Source: Pterois miles (lineage: Eukaryota; Chordata; Actinopteri; Perciformes; Scorpaenidae). From it: a stretch of DNA of 64,000 bases. Of this stretch, positions 24,145 through 36,639 are shown piece by piece. How positions within the stretch are numbered: position 1 is the stretch's first letter; every line of letters starts with the position of its first letter. Under the pieces are notes generated by a model, which did no database searches, had not been told where the DNA came from, and was given only the letters and a program-made list of their open reading frames with translations. A program made the position numbers and the translations under genes. The DNA lies in the NCBI GenBank assembly GCA_947000775.1, contig CAMQGK010000001.1, forward strand, positions 6,072,001 to 6,136,000, in the 5' to 3' direction.

Positions 24145-26100
24145 GATGCTGCAGACTCTTGGCCATGCTGTTCCTATGTCTTACCAAACCTGAACCAAAG
24201 GGCCGTCAGATCAGAAAACTGAACCCGAATATGCATCTCTCTCTCAGACAGAATGCCTCTCTCCCTATTCTACAGTAAATGCTTATTTTGTACAGTGCCC
24301 TATATTAAAATTTTTTTGTCAGCATCTAACAAGAGTGTCTCAGTCTTTGGTAAGGGTCATAAAATAAAAGACAACTTATACAGAGTAATAGAAAATAATC
24401 CAATATCATAAACCCTAGTTTTTCTTTCCCTCTTTTGTTTTTCCTCTTGGTTGCTCACAGCTGACCTCTGACCTTTTTCTTTCCTCACTCTCCACCAGTT
24501 ACATGCTGTTTAATGACGTGGATCCAGTGTCCTGTATATATAAACTTGTTGGTATCGTAGAATAAATACAGCTGCACTCAAAAAAAAAAATCCAAGACTT
24601 TTTTCTCCCCCCAAAAACTGAGCAATAATCAATTAATCTTGATTTTCCAGTCTTATACAAACACTGTCATCTAATTTTATTAAATGTAAACTAAATCTTC
24701 AAATGATTAAGATTCCTCCACTGTAACTTAACAAGTGTGGATTGATTCATTTTTCTCTACATCTTCAGCAGCTGCATGTTAATACACTCAGAAATGTGTG
24801 AGCCCTGAGGAAAATCTATTCTCACAATAAAAATATTAAATACTCATTTATTGATTTACTTAGACAATCGTTCCTCCAGGAGGCACAAAATTAGAGAAAA
24901 CCATAATCCTGAGAGGAAATAAGCAGTTGAAAGTTCAAGAAAGACCATATTTCAGACGTTTTTTGCAAGCTTGAACAAATATTCAAAATCCTAATCAAGT
25001 GATTTCACACAAAAAAAAGTAAAACGCTCAAATCATGTTATAAACTTACTTATTTACTTACTTCATGGGGTCAGAGGAAGACTGGGGATAAGTGAAGCAT
25101 CCCAGCAAACTGAACTGGAAATACCGGCTCTGGTCCGAGGTCCATCTGTCTGGTTAAGTGTGTTTATGGTGACTAATGTTGCTGGAAACCACCTCGGATA
25201 ACAATTCGGCTCCGGTTCAGGACAACAGCTGGAGGCTCATTTTTTATCTCCAGTCGGCCCTGTGAGAAATTCAGTCCGTTAACAGAATTTATGCACCACT
25301 GGTTGAAAAGAGACAGATTTCAGACAGAGAGATGCAGGCGGGACAGTCATTGAGACCTTAAACAAGAATCGAATTCCAACGATGCCTCGCTTCTTCTGTT
25401 TTCAAGCATAAAATCTAAGCTTGATTGACCCAATGGCAGGTGATACCAGCCCAAAATGACTTACCACAGATCAGCAATAAAACAAAAAGGCTGCTTTTGT
25501 GTATATTTGGCTCATATTGTTTCTCATTAATCTTGTTCCTTATTTGGATTTTATAATAATAAAAAACACTGTGTCTCCAGACTGACGATTTTTATTTTCT
25601 TGCCAGATAAGTGTCATCCTCCCCAGATTCTTCTCTCCTCAACTATTGGGGATTCAAACTGGCAACCCTCCAGCAGTAACACACCGACTTCTCAGTCTCT
25701 TCGGCTGCTGTGACCTGACAGCCTCAGGATGTCAGACGTTTCTAAAAAGGACATTACGCTCCAGTTGAGACAGAATTTACATAACCTCATTCAGTCCAGG
25801 CCAAAGAGTTTTACCTAGTCTAGAGATGATTAGAGCTCAGAGACAAAATGTGATACAAGGGCACTTTCACAAGCCAACATTTAGTATGTTTTAATCAAAC
25901 TCTGGTGTGGCTCGTTTGGGCAGTTGTGAGCAGAGTAACTATACTCAAGCAAACCTGGAGTGGTACAATTAACATGATCCTACCCAACAGTAGGAAGTGA
26001 ACCAAAGCGCAGCAGATGATGGGGCTGCCTGCATATGCATTTGTTAAGACAAGGAGAGGGCTGACTTGGACTTCTGCAGAAGTTCAATGTTTGTTTGACA
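24145..26100. other. Non-coding stretch, no recognised feature
   Basis: No gene or repeat recognised with confidence. 25060-25300 is somewhat GC-richer and could be a conserved non-coding element. An A-rich run lies at 24580-24590. Confidence 0.4.
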
Positions 26101-26107
26101 TCTGGGC

Positions 26108-26515
26108 CAAAGAGAACATACATCCATCCATCCATCCATCGTCAACCGCTTATCCCGTTAGGGGTCGCGGGGGGGCTGGAGCCGATCCCAGCTGGCATAG
26201 GGCGAAGGCAGGGTACACCCTGGACAGGTCGCCAGTCCATCGCAGGGCACATAGAGACAGACAACATATAGACAGACAACCATTCACACTCACATTCACA
26301 CCTACGGGCAATTTAGAGTCATCAATTAACCTAAACAGCATGTCTTTGGACGGTGGGAGGAAGCCGGAGTACCCGGAGAGAACCCACGCTTACACGGGGA
26401 GAACATGCAAACTCCACACAGAAGAGCCGCAAGCTGGAATCGAACCTGCGACCCTCTTGCTGTGAGGCGACAGCGCTAACCACTACACCACCGTGCAGCC
26501 CAAAGAGAACATACA
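26108..26515 (-). mobile_element. tRNA-derived SINE with 15-bp target duplication
   Basis: Reverse-oriented copy of the SINE also at 63143-63555. The tRNA-like head lies at the right: B-box complement GGAATCGAACC near 26438 and A-box complement GCTAACCACTA near 26477. The body includes the word CATGTCTTTGGACGGTGGG, and a (CATC)n tail sits at the left. The 15-bp direct repeat CAAAGAGAACATACA at 26108-26122 and 26501-26515 is a perfect target-site duplication, so the copy is fairly young. A 149-codon open frame inside it has no meaning. Confidence 0.92.
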
Positions 26516-26901
26516 GAATATGCTAAACAGTGATGTTTATAAAGTCATCCAAGATTAATTGGAGGAAAAAGGATTCGTACGCACATATCAGCACAGAGTC
26601 AACGTAGAAAACTTCAGCCCTCCTTTGTACATTCACCTCAGCAAATACACCTTTTGAATTTAATTCGCTTCAATTTGTGCACTGTGAAACAAAACCAGAC
26701 CAAGTATGGCTTGGTGTCTAGAATAAAAATAACTGTGGCATTAAAGTTTATCATTGACATTAAACACTGTCATAAAATATCAGATTCAGTCCCAAAATAC
26801 TGGATTTAAACTATCTATCAGATGTGTAATGGACCACAGATTTTGTCCCTGAAGCTGTAATACACCTGACAGTGATGTGGAGACGGCGCCATATTTGGCT
26901 G

Positions 26902-26915
26902 GTTGCCACGGCAAC
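26902..26915. promoter_or_regulatory. Perfect RFX X-box motif
   Basis: GTTGCCACGGCAAC fits the symmetrical RFX-factor consensus GTNRCC(N0-3)RGYAAC with a 2-base spacer. It lies in a moderately GC-rich stretch, 26870-27010, outside recognised repeats. Function is inferred from the motif only. Confidence 0.45.
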
Positions 26916-27019
26916 AGCAGGAATTACTCATTGCTCCGCAGCAGCTGCCCTCTGTTTGGCCCGCAGATATTATTGTGTGTCTCCACTCCCACGTATTACA
27001 TCTGCAATTCACTCTTAAG

Positions 27020-28270
27020 CCCAGAGTGCAAGCCAAGGACAGAGGCAAAGTGCAAGGGAGTTACCTAACGTGATTTGTGATTTGATTGTGTCATAAAAAA
27101 AGGTGAGTTTAAGAAGCCATTGTGGGTATTAAAGTCAGATTTTCTGGGGGAAAAAAACTGACAAGCTATTTGTCCTTCACCCCAACAAAAATGCATGTAA
27201 TTGTCCCCTTGCATATGAGTTTTACGTTTCAGAAAATGACTTCCTCAGTGGGGAAAAAATACACTTGCACTGCATTTTCTATGCATTCTTGCATGCACAA
27301 AAATAGCATGAGTACCTGGATGGGGGAGAGCTTGAATGTCATGTTTTATTCAGAGCCATAAAGTCCAATGTAAAGTGTCATGTGCTGCGATGGATAGCTG
27401 GGAAAACAGTCCACTTGGAGAGCCGACGTCTCTATTTCAGGACACTAAGTACTGTAATGGTGTTGGCTGAGTGGCACGAAGCTGGCTCACCTCGGTCTGA
27501 GCTGCAGGGGGCAGCCGATCATTGTGTCATGTCCAAGTCTTTCCAACCGTGAACAAGACGTATGCTGAGTTTGGGATTTCAGGATGTTTAACACAAACTG
27601 TTACCCCCCCTTCCCAACCTGTGACAGAAATGTTTTACTGGGGCAAAAGGAAGCAGAGAAGCAAGAGGAAAAATGGAGCGTTTTGTAATTGTGCTATACA
27701 TGCAGTGACTGTCTGGACAGGAAGTTTGGGAATCCTAAAAGGGGTAAAAAGGTTGTGTGTCAGCTTTAGGCTGTCTGCAAATAACAATAAGGAAGTGAAA
27801 CAAGACAGAACTATGAAGCGCATCCTCTTTTTGGTTAATGATTGTCAGGAAAATGTCCCTAAAAATATCCAATCATCATATCCAATAAAATCCATGTTTA
27901 TAACTCCATAAAAAATGGGACAAACTCCTGTACAGTTTCTGCACTTTGAATCCAAATTTAATGTTTCCGTAATCATGTGAAGTGTAAAGTCTGATGCATA
28001 TTAAAGCTTCTCGATATCGTGTTGCACCATATTGAAAACCTTGAATTGTTTATATTATGGTTTTATTTGCACTCCACAGTATACTCTGGTCTGAAAAGTG
28101 AAGCCAGTGCTGAAGTGCCTTAACCTTGCACTCTTTCAAAAATGAGCCTACTTCTCACTTGATTTATTTTACATTGTAAACATGAGTTCATGAGGTCTCA
28201 ATCACTAGTTTCAAGTCTTCTTCAATACAGCATGATGCTCATTTAGTAAAATATGGTTCCATTTAGAGTC
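27020..28270. other. Non-coding stretch, no recognised feature
   Basis: No protein homology seen. A 129-codon frame at 27522-27911 lacks exon signals and low-complexity or domain features and is not called. Confidence 0.4.
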
Positions 28271-28274
28271 AAAC

Positions 28275-28555
28275 AGACCATAAAGCAGGGGATGATTTAG
28301 GGCAGGACTCACTTGTGATTGACAGGTCGCTACTGCGGCGTTGTCTGGTCTGGGAGTTCGTCACCTAAAAATGTCTCATTCAGTATTTGGTTGTACTTAA
28401 CTCCACCCTCTGGTGTCTCTTCTGGCTGTAAAAAACCAAGATGGCAATGGCCAAAATGCCAAATTCAAGGCTTCATAATGTCAGTCCCCAAACCAATGGG
28501 TGACGTCACGGTGACAACTTCCACTTACAGTCTATGTTTGTACTGCAACTGCTGC
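28275..28555 (-). mobile_element. Interspersed fish repeat, family B
   Basis: Shared words: AAAGCAGGGGATG, GTGATTGACAGGTCG, GTTGTACTTAACTCCACCCT, AACCAAGATGGCAATGGCC and AATGGGTGACGTCACGGTGA. The same series occurs at 53735-54045 and, in other orientation or in part, at 29905-30047, 36990-37155, 48980-49320 and 61660-61840. No coding capacity. Confidence 0.7.
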
Positions 28556-28559
28556 ACAA

Positions 28560-29500
28560 CAATTTCCCTCGGAATTATAAAGTTTTATTTTATCTCAGAT
28601 TTTTGTGTGACGTAAAGATTAAGGGATCCAAAAGCAACACTGGCAGAGCAGGTTGAATTAAAGAGAGAATATTAAATTTACATTCATCAGGTGGACACAA
28701 ATATGACTCCAAATGAACACTAATGTTGCTCTGTGTCTGCTGGATGTGAGTGCTATTAACCTACCAGCTAACTGTATGTTTCAGGGATGTGTCTTGTGGA
28801 GCTCTTCACCCCCAGACATGTCAAAAAGTCACTTAAAGAGACAAGTACGCAGGAGTTCAGCTTGTTTTTTAGATGTCAAAAAGCACAATTGAGCATTAAT
28901 GTAGGCAATCTGTGGGGGGACAATTACATTATTGATTAAATTATCTACAATTGATTACTTTATGGGCTGCTGGAATTTCTGGCTTTCAAATCACATTTAT
29001 AAGCCTGTACTGTCTGTTTTTCTTGACTGGAAGATATATCAGTATATTTATCAGCCTAAAGTATACATGTATGATGAATAAATAGCCAACTCTACTACAT
29101 GGAGAACTTAAGAGAGGTTCAAACACAACTTGCAGTTTTGTTTAGCAAGACTCACAAAAAGCTCCAGCTATAAACTTGATCAGTACTGATTGCTGATTCA
29201 TAATCTGCTCATATGGAGCTGACGGAGGTAAACGTCTGTGCTGCCTCCTGGATGTTGCTGCAGTGCTGCTGCAGTATGGACTGTCTGGCCAAAGTCCAAC
29301 CTGCAGCTTCACGTCTGTCCTCCTGCCTCGTTGCACGTCCACACAGCCGAGGACTTTAACACGCTCTGCAGCAGGAATCTGACACACCTTCTTCTCACAG
29401 CAAACATCAACCATACATACAGATTCAAAGGCTGCACCCCTGTGGATACACACAAACACACACATGTAGCAGGATGTTCTGCTGTTGTTGTGAGCCGTGC
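28560..29500. other. Non-coding stretch, no recognised feature
   Basis: Nothing recognised. 29200-29420 is GC-richer with overlapping open frames on both strands and no splice-supported exon. Confidence 0.4.
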
Positions 29501-29504
29501 TACT

Positions 29505-29900
29505 GTAGCACCACCTTGGTCCAGACTAAAATGTCTCAACAACTATTGGATGGATTGTTTTTGGTACAGACATTCATAATTCCCATAGGATAAATCCTAA
29601 CAAATGGGCAATCCTCTGACTTGCACCATCAATAGGTTCACATTTGTGGTTTCTAGCGAAATTGCTCAACAAATATTGGATACATTACCATGAAATTTGG
29701 TTCAAACATGTTTTCTTCAGAATGAATTGAATAACTTTGGTGTTCCTCTGACTTTTTATCTAGCACCACCATAAGGTCAAAACTTTATTCTGTCCAATGC
29801 TTTGGGTTATGACCAAATACCTGCATAACTAATGGACTTGTTTAATGCAAATTAGCAAATATTAGCATGCTATCCTGCTAAAATAAGATGGTGAACATGG
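29505..29900 (+). mobile_element. Interspersed fish repeat, family F
   Basis: Words AAAATGTCTCAACAACTATTGG, CCATGAAATTTGGT and TCCTCTGACTTT recur. The reverse-oriented relative lies at 37790-38145 and a shorter one at 46120-46350. Confidence 0.65.
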
Positions 29901-29904
29901 TGGG

Positions 29905-30047
29905 ACCACAGACTGTATGTGGACGTAGTCACCATGATGTGATCCATTGGTTTGGAGAACTACGGTTTTGACACTGAGTTCAGCATTTTGGCCATCGCCA
30001 TCTTGGTTTCATGCAACCAGAAAAAACACAAGAGGGTGGAGCTCCTG
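29905..30047 (+). mobile_element. Family B repeat, left of MITE E copy 2
   Basis: Contains CATGATGTGATCCATTGGTTTG, GCCATCTTGGTTT and GAGGGTGGAGCTCC, then passes directly into MITE E at 30049. The same junction occurs at 37155-37160. Confidence 0.6.
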
Positions 30048-30048
30048 A

Positions 30049-30432
30049 TGCCTTCAAATGTGGTGGTGTTTATCGTGTTTATGAGTCGGTCCATATGAAC
30101 GCCCCTCCCCATATCGTATTCACATCGTAAGTGGAAAGTTTCTGAAAGCTCAGAGTTCACGACTTGTGATGTGTTTATTGACATCTGAAATGGCGGAGCC
30201 CATGGAAGTTCATTTTTCAGTGCAAAATAAGATCATATATTGTCATTTTAGTCATATATTGTTTTTCTTGGTAATTTTATAATATGTCTGAGGAAAATGT
30301 TGATATTCTCAATGACCTCATCTTTCTCCTCTGTCATTATGTCTTTGCATTTCTTGCATTATGCTACCCACTAGCTAGCTTGCTAAACTGTTAGCTGTTA
30401 ACTGTTCTGTGGCTTCTAGACTCGGACAGCAA
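30049..30432. mobile_element. MITE family E, copy 2, right end missing
   Basis: Left end TGCCTTCAAATGTGGTGGTG. The interior matches copies 1 (reverse orientation) and 3, including AAATGGCGGAGCCCATGGAA and ATGTCTGAGGAAAATGTTGA. It stops at about TAGACTCGGACAG, about 150 bp short of the inverted right end. Confidence 0.7.
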
Positions 30433-30439
30433 CCTTAAT

Positions 30440-32850
30440 ATTTTTATTTTCTCATGCCTTTTATACTTTAATGACCCAATGTCCTATGTTAGCATGCTGA
30501 CATTAGTGTTTAGCTCCAAGCATCATTCTGTACAGGTCACTAACATGACAATCTTGTTGTTTCACTCTATTTTACTCTGCTGTTTCATTGTAAATAACGT
30601 TGTAACTCAATTAAGAAAGGCGCTATCTCAATGAAGTTTATTGTTATTCATATTTGGATTTTAACTGCTGTTGTTCAACAAGAGTAGACCAAGGTTCAAT
30701 TTCTGAATTAGAAACAATCAAAAAATAAAGAAGAGTTCAACGATCAAAGTCTTCATAACCTCACAGGATTTACAAGGAATTTATGTGAAGTGGGCTGGGA
30801 ATAGTCAACAAAATGTGGCCTTATTAAACCTCTTTCAAAACCAGTTGCTTCATGCATGATGATCCTGATAAGCAGTACACAGAAGTCTGCCCAGTGTAAA
30901 AACGAAAACTGTCAAACATTTTCTTGCTTATGAAAGGCAGACATTTCAAAGATATTACTGATAGTAACAAATAAAGGATCATCGTGTGTTTTTGCCCTGT
31001 AAAAACGTCATGTGATGTCTTAGATTGCCTTTAATATTTCAAAATGCACCAATGTTTTTATCTGTGCGATTATTCTGAGCATAGGTGTCAGTTTTTCCAG
31101 CGGTGGAGGTTAAATTCTTCTTCTTTAGTTTCTATTGTTATCCAGATGTCAGCTGTCTCTGCATGCAGTTCATCAGTCAGAGCACACTCGTCCCCATGTT
31201 TCCCATTTTCTGAGAAAAGCACAACGCTCTGAATGCTTCTCGTTGCATCCCATGACACAGTGACTCATACATTAGCTGCACGTATTCAGAGGGAAATATA
31301 TATAGATCTGGGTTTTAACTTGTGGCTGCTCAGCTGGGACTGCCGGGATGCTGGAACGGGTACAAATCAGATTCTGTGTTTGGATCAGTTTGGATCAAAT
31401 TATTAGAGCCATATAAATTGTGACAGGCGTTATACAGTACACTTAGTGATAGAAATAATGAAGTGAAGAAGCTCAAGTATCATGGGGTCTTGTTCACGAG
31501 TGTGGATGAAAACCGAGACAGGGGGCCTCCTGTTCCTCAGCTAGTCCACCACCAGCTCTGCGGTTTTGCTGATATTGAGCTTTGGGTGATTGTGGATCCA
31601 CCATGTGACCAAGCTCTCCATCAGTCCTCTGTACTCCTCTGTAATAAGTGAAGGCAGCATAGAAGTTATTCACTGGATCATACATATACATTCAATATAT
31701 AGGTACTGTAGTAGTACAGTTTCTGTTATTCTGAGCACTACACAAGTCTGTTGTCCTTTAAAACTGTGTCGTCGTCCTGTTTCGTTATCACAAGGTTGAG
31801 CGTCAGTATTTAAATATATCAGGCAGCGATTAGACTAGCTCTGAGCCAACATGTAGGTCACTGGGTCCTTGTCTCTTATCGCCGCTTTACGACTTTTAAC
31901 TTACTCCTCAAAAACAAGCACTGAAACATCTTACATCACCAGCAGCCAATCAGAAAGCCCATAGCAATGCTATTACATGTTTTTATACACACATATTCTC
32001 CTGATAAACTGGCGTTTAGTTAATTTGAACATGTCGTAAAACTGTGACCAAAGAAAAGTTTTATTTTTCCAGCTCACATGTCTTTATTTCACTCTTAAGT
32101 TACTGAGGTGGTTTGTATTGTATTCTATTTATTGGGCTAGCGTGGCACACTTTGTTTGGAAAGGTGCTGCACATATAAAGTTCATTATCATTATCACCAC
32201 GTGTTCCTGCTTTAAATAGTATCTTTGTGCTAATGAAAAGAGAAAATATGCACAAGAGATTCACAAAAATAATGTTCTTTCACCTGGGACGGACCACACC
32301 TATACTGACCAAACTGACCACCAAACATCACACAGGAAGTTAGTGGACTCAACTCATCGGGTCACTGGCGTTCGGCAGAGACTGACAGCAGCATTTTTAT
32401 GCTGAACCAGCAATAAGAAGAGATGTAAATGCCCACAGACGCAGATTCGTTCAAAGCTTGAAAACTCTATTAGGTGTCTTGATGTTGTTTCTTCAAACCA
32501 TGATGCCATCCTTAGTTTGACTCACACACAGTCACCTCTGCAGCAGTTAAAGGTAGCAGTACACCTGCTCTTATCTGTTCACAGGTACAGAGCAGGTTTT
32601 ACATTTACACATGATTCAGATTAGATAAACTCAGATTAGATACTCGCTGCTGCAGTGCTTTTCCTTCATTTCCCACATGTGCAACGACAGTTTTTTTCCC
32701 CCAAATACTGTGTTTGAAATAAACACAGCTTATTCTATTATGTGAAAATACACATTGTTGTTGTTGTTGCAGATGGGACAGTAAACCAAGCATCATTGTT
32801 TTGTTGTTTGTTGTGAATGTCATGATTGATTCTGTAGCGCTGCGAGGATT
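30440..32850. other. Non-coding stretch, no recognised feature
   Basis: No gene recognised. The short open frames here have no homology or paired splice signals that I can support. Confidence 0.4.
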
Positions 32851-32858
32851 GCATAGAC

Positions 32859-33338
32859 CAGGGGTTCTTAACCTTTCTGACCCTGAGGCCCATTTTTTTC
32901 AGTACAGAGTGGCCCAGGGTCCATTAAATATAATTTTAATATATATTATTTATTATTATTATTATTATATTATATTATATATATTATTTAATATGTATTA
33001 TTTAATATATATACACTGTATAGGTTTATAATTATCTCACTCTTGATTTGATTTGTATTCAATTCAATTCAATAAACCGGGGGTCGTCTTCATTTTTTCG
33101 TTTTAAATATTTCTCCATCTTGTTTGTTTACAGCTAGCTGAGTGTCTTCTTCTCCTTATTTATGGAGCTGGTTAAAGTAACAACTGACTGATGCATTAGC
33201 GCCACTACATGGTCGGGAGTTGTTATTGCGTCCCGCGGCCCTCGCGGCCCACACGAACAAAACAGATTTTTTTTGCGGCCCACTAGGTGGCGCTCGGGGC
33301 CCAAGTTTGGGCCGCGGCCCTATGGTTAAGAATCACTG
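32859..33338. mobile_element. hAT-type MITE with 8-bp target duplication
   Basis: Left end CAGGGGTTCTTAACC; right end GGTTAAGAATCACTG is its imperfect reverse complement. GCATAGAC (32851-32858) and GCATAGAG (33339-33346) flank it, an 8-bp target duplication with one change. The element is 480 bp with GC-rich right and AT-rich middle (TATTATTA runs at 32945-33000) and has no frame of note. The features fit a non-autonomous hAT element. Confidence 0.88.
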
Positions 33339-33349
33339 GCATAGAGAAA

Positions 33350-34010
33350 CCGGAAGCAGAGTCATCTGGATCTGGTGGGTACGGATGTAAATATGACGTC
33401 ACGTTCTCGTAATCGGAGTGAGCGGAAAACAAATCATCGGATGCTCTTTGCGGGCGAGAGAAGACTGTTGTATTAATGATGTAAACACATGAAATCATGC
33501 TGGAAACTCTTCTGCCCACGTCAGTCGGCCTCCGGCAGCGACCAGCCCACCGTGGGCTGACCCAGATCTGGCTTCCAGTCGTGGCTTCGGCGCCTCCTTT
33601 GGCCAGGAGCAGAGCTTCACCTCGCTCACCTATGGTCATGAGTTCTGGGCAGGGAGCGAAAGAATGAGGTCGTACATAGAAGCAGTCAAAATGAGCTTCC
33701 TCATCAAGCGGTGACGAAGGCCGAAGTTGCATTTGAACACACCACAAAGACGACAGCCAACATCCAGGAAAAACTCTCCACACCAGCAGGTGGCGATAGT
33801 CTGTATTCATGATTCAAAAAGGGAAACAGAAAGACTGAGGACTACGGATATACTTTACTCGCTGCTCTGCCGGTCCTCGCTGGGAGCCGACACCGTGCTC
33901 CTGGAGGCCCAGGCCATATTTCTGGGCCTGCTGGAGGGAAGTTGGAAGGGAAGCCTGCTGCTTTCTTCCACAGGGACCGCCAAAATCAACACAAAACAAA
34001 TGTAACTTGT
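33350..34010. other. GC-rich patch with unassigned open frames
   Basis: A 175-codon open frame on the minus strand (33283-33810) overlaps the end of the hAT MITE, so it is not a native exon as a whole. The region 33480-33720 is GC-rich and may be an old repeat or a CpG patch. A plus-strand frame at 33727-34005 is also without recognisable homology. I do not assign a product. Confidence 0.35.
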
Positions 34011-34640
34011 AGTAGGTTTAAGCTTTAACAGCATTTAAATTATTATATTTCATGCACAGGTTTCATCAGTTTGTTTCACCCCACATATCTGGATGTCTTT
34101 TGAATTACAAAATACCATGTCAGTACTTAATTTAGCTCCAAAAACGTTTAAAAAACTGTGGATAACTACATGAAATTCCTACAGTGAGAGAAATGTGTGG
34201 CTTAAGCTGATAAGAAGAGGATTTTGGTTATCAAGTTTACAAACATGTTACTAGAAAAGTATCAAGCGTATTTAATCTCCTGCCCTCTTATAATCCTCTC
34301 AGAGCTCTTTCTGTGGTTTGAGCCGAACACAGGATCCATTTTCAGAGCTGCAGAAACTAACAAAGACTCAGCTGACGGGTCGCTGACGTCAGAGCGCAGA
34401 ACAAAAGCTGATAATACACATCCAGCATAAAGCAGCCAGAGACACAAAGACTAACAGTAACAGCCTGTACTCATCTGCAGGCGTGGACACTTCCTGTCTG
34501 CAGATTCATAATAAATTTATATGTCTGACGATTATCGGCCACATTAAACAGAAAGAAAATGTTGTTCTGGGTTTCCATAATATGGAGGAAATACTGTATG
34601 TGGTCATCCTAGTTGTATATTTAGTCACTACACCGAAACC
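34010..34640. other. Non-coding stretch, no recognised feature
   Basis: Nothing recognised. Confidence 0.4.
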
Positions 34641-34755
34641 AGTGGTGCAAGAAGTACTTTGACTTTAGTAAGTAAAAGCAGAAATACCACTGTGCAGAAT
34701 TACTCTACAATGAAAAGCTCTGCATCAATGCAAATGCACTTCTCAGCAATTTGTA

Positions 34756-34930
34756 TTTACTTATTTGCACTGTGTTTTTTTTGGTTATATATTACAAGTC
34801 TTGATGCAAATATTTGTATTTCATATTTCTTACATTCTCATTTTATTATTTTTAATAATAAGTAATATTTCTTTGCATATATTGCATTTCTATTGTGGCA
34901 TGTTACATATTCATTTAGTATTACAATTAA
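34756..34930 (+). mobile_element. Fragment of the SINE/LINE-tail element
   Basis: GATGCAAATATTTGTATTTC and its neighbours are the reverse complement of 52850-52930 (CAAATATTTGCATTAAGACG). It lies inside the MITE at 34649-35871. Confidence 0.6.
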
Positions 34931-35159
34931 ATCATACTTTAAGTACCAAAAGTAAAAGTAGTCTTCATGCACAATGGCCCATTTCAGAATAATATCGCTA
35001 GATTATAATTACTGATGCGTTAATGTGTTGTCAGCTGGCAATTTTTTTTTTTTTATTATATATACTGGTAGCTTGTAAATTTCACCAAGGTAATAAAATA
35101 TGCCTCAGTCTTTCTCTGATGCCTCAGTCTTTCTCTATAATAATTTATGGTCATTTGGT

Positions 35160-35750
35160 TGTTAATTAAGATAAGAGATAAGATAAATCTTTATTAATCC
35201 CAGAGGAAATTCTTTTGCCAGAAATTTCTCAAAATTACAACATAAAAATAAAAAAACAACAGTGTAATTAAATGAATAAAAAGTAACATTAACACCAGTG
35301 CGAAATAAAATAGCAATAAGAGTAGGATGAATTTTGTAAAATAAAACAAAAATTTAAATCATAATATAGGACAAGAAAAAATATCAGTGCAAAACAGAAT
35401 AGATAGAAGATAAATTTAGTAAAATAAGTAAGACAGAAATGTAAAGTACAACATAAGAAAAACACTACAGAGTGATAAATAGAAAATGAATAAGAAGTAA
35501 TATGACACTAGTGTCTAATAGAATAACAATAAGAGTAAGATAAATTCAGTAAACTAAGACATAAATATAAATTAAGACAAGAAAAAACACAACAAAGTAA
35601 TAAATATAAGATAATAAGAAGTACTATTAATGCACAGACAGAATAGCAATATGATAAATTTAGTAAAATAAATGAACTAAGATAGAAAAGAAATATTGTA
35701 CATGATATATATACATTATACATCCATACATACTGTATATATATTAACAA
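35160..35750 (-). mobile_element. Retroposon with LINE-type tail and internal repeats
   Basis: The left end GATAAGATAAATCTTTATTA, followed by ATCCCAGAGGAAATTC, is the reverse complement of the tail found at 49628-49660 and 62045-62095. The body holds about four diverged copies of a 110-130-bp unit (words AAGATAAATTTAGTAAAATA, AATAGCAATAAGAGTA). It is inserted in the MITE at 34649-35871. Confidence 0.65.
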
Positions 35751-36014
35751 AAATAATTAGCTGTCAAATAATGTAGGTGAGTAAAAAGTACAAATTTCCC
35801 TGAGATGTACCTCAAAGTTGTACATATGTACAGTACTTAAGTGAATGTACTTAGTTACTTCCCACCACTGATGGAAACCAATAGATACTTAAAAGTAGTT
35901 TTAGATCTGTAAATGTGTAAAACACAGTTACAAATGTTGAATGATTATGTAGATAAGATGTGTAAAAGCAAAAATATTAGCAACCAAATTAACTAAAAGT
36001 AAAATAACCATCAT

Positions 36015-36635
36015 GCAGAATGCAGAATAATATATATTATATTATTTAAAAATATAACGCTCCCTATGTACTCTGTGTACAGATTAAACAAACAAGATAA
36101 AACTCTAATAAATGTGTTTTAGATCCGATTCCTGAGCTGTTTCTTCTGCTTCCAGTCACAAATAGTTGTTATTTATTTTGGATATATTGTCATCGATTTA
36201 GACTTTTTACCACTTCAATCTAAATAAATAGTGATTAAATGTGTCACTGTTCCTTTTCCAGGTTTTTCTAGTGTGTTCCTGTTGAACAAACCCTCTTTTC
36301 CCAGAACCCATAATGGTCCCAGTGTACCCACTGCTGAGTGCCCATTCTCAGTGGTGGACTCCTGCCAACCGGTTCATCCATTAAGGGAAGACGAGCAGAG
36401 CAACACTGATTAACCCTCTATTGTTGTCCTACTCGGTGGGCGACCCCATACCTCAGGGATGAAGACGATTGGCCACGATCCAAACTGTGCCGCAGGAATG
36501 TCAGCGGAGACGAGGGCGGCGTTGTGTTTTAATGAGGCCGGTTCCCAGGGTAAGAATATAAATGTCTCTTAAACCTCAGCGGATGGTTGAAAAACAGTGA
36601 ACTATCCTTTAATTAACTTTTTTTTAATCAAACAG
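36015..36635. other. Non-coding stretch, no recognised feature
   Basis: Nothing recognised. A CpG-containing segment at 36420-36560 has no open frame of note. Confidence 0.4.
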
Positions 36636-36639
36636 TCCA

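Larger units (their letters stand above)
34649..35871 (-). mobile_element. CAGTGGTG-end MITE family, full length, nested
   Basis: The left end CAGTGGTGCAAGAAGTACTT and right end ACTTCCCACCACTG are inverted. The eight flanking bases ACCGAAAC and ATGGAAAC match at six positions, like a decayed hAT 8-bp duplication. The interior is interrupted by 34756-34930 and 35160-35750, which belong to another repeat (see next entries). This is the best-preserved copy for defining the family in this window. Confidence 0.7.

Noticed and set aside
26016..26465. 149-codon open frame
   Set aside because: It runs through a reverse-oriented tRNA SINE bounded by a target duplication.
26438..26500. tRNA gene
   Set aside because: A- and B-box words belong to the SINE head; no cloverleaf tRNA with matching acceptor stem follows. 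The same applies at 40960-41026, 49350-49420 and 63143-63215.
33283..33810. 175-codon minus-strand frame as a gene
   Set aside because: It crosses the end of an hAT MITE and shows no domain I recognise.
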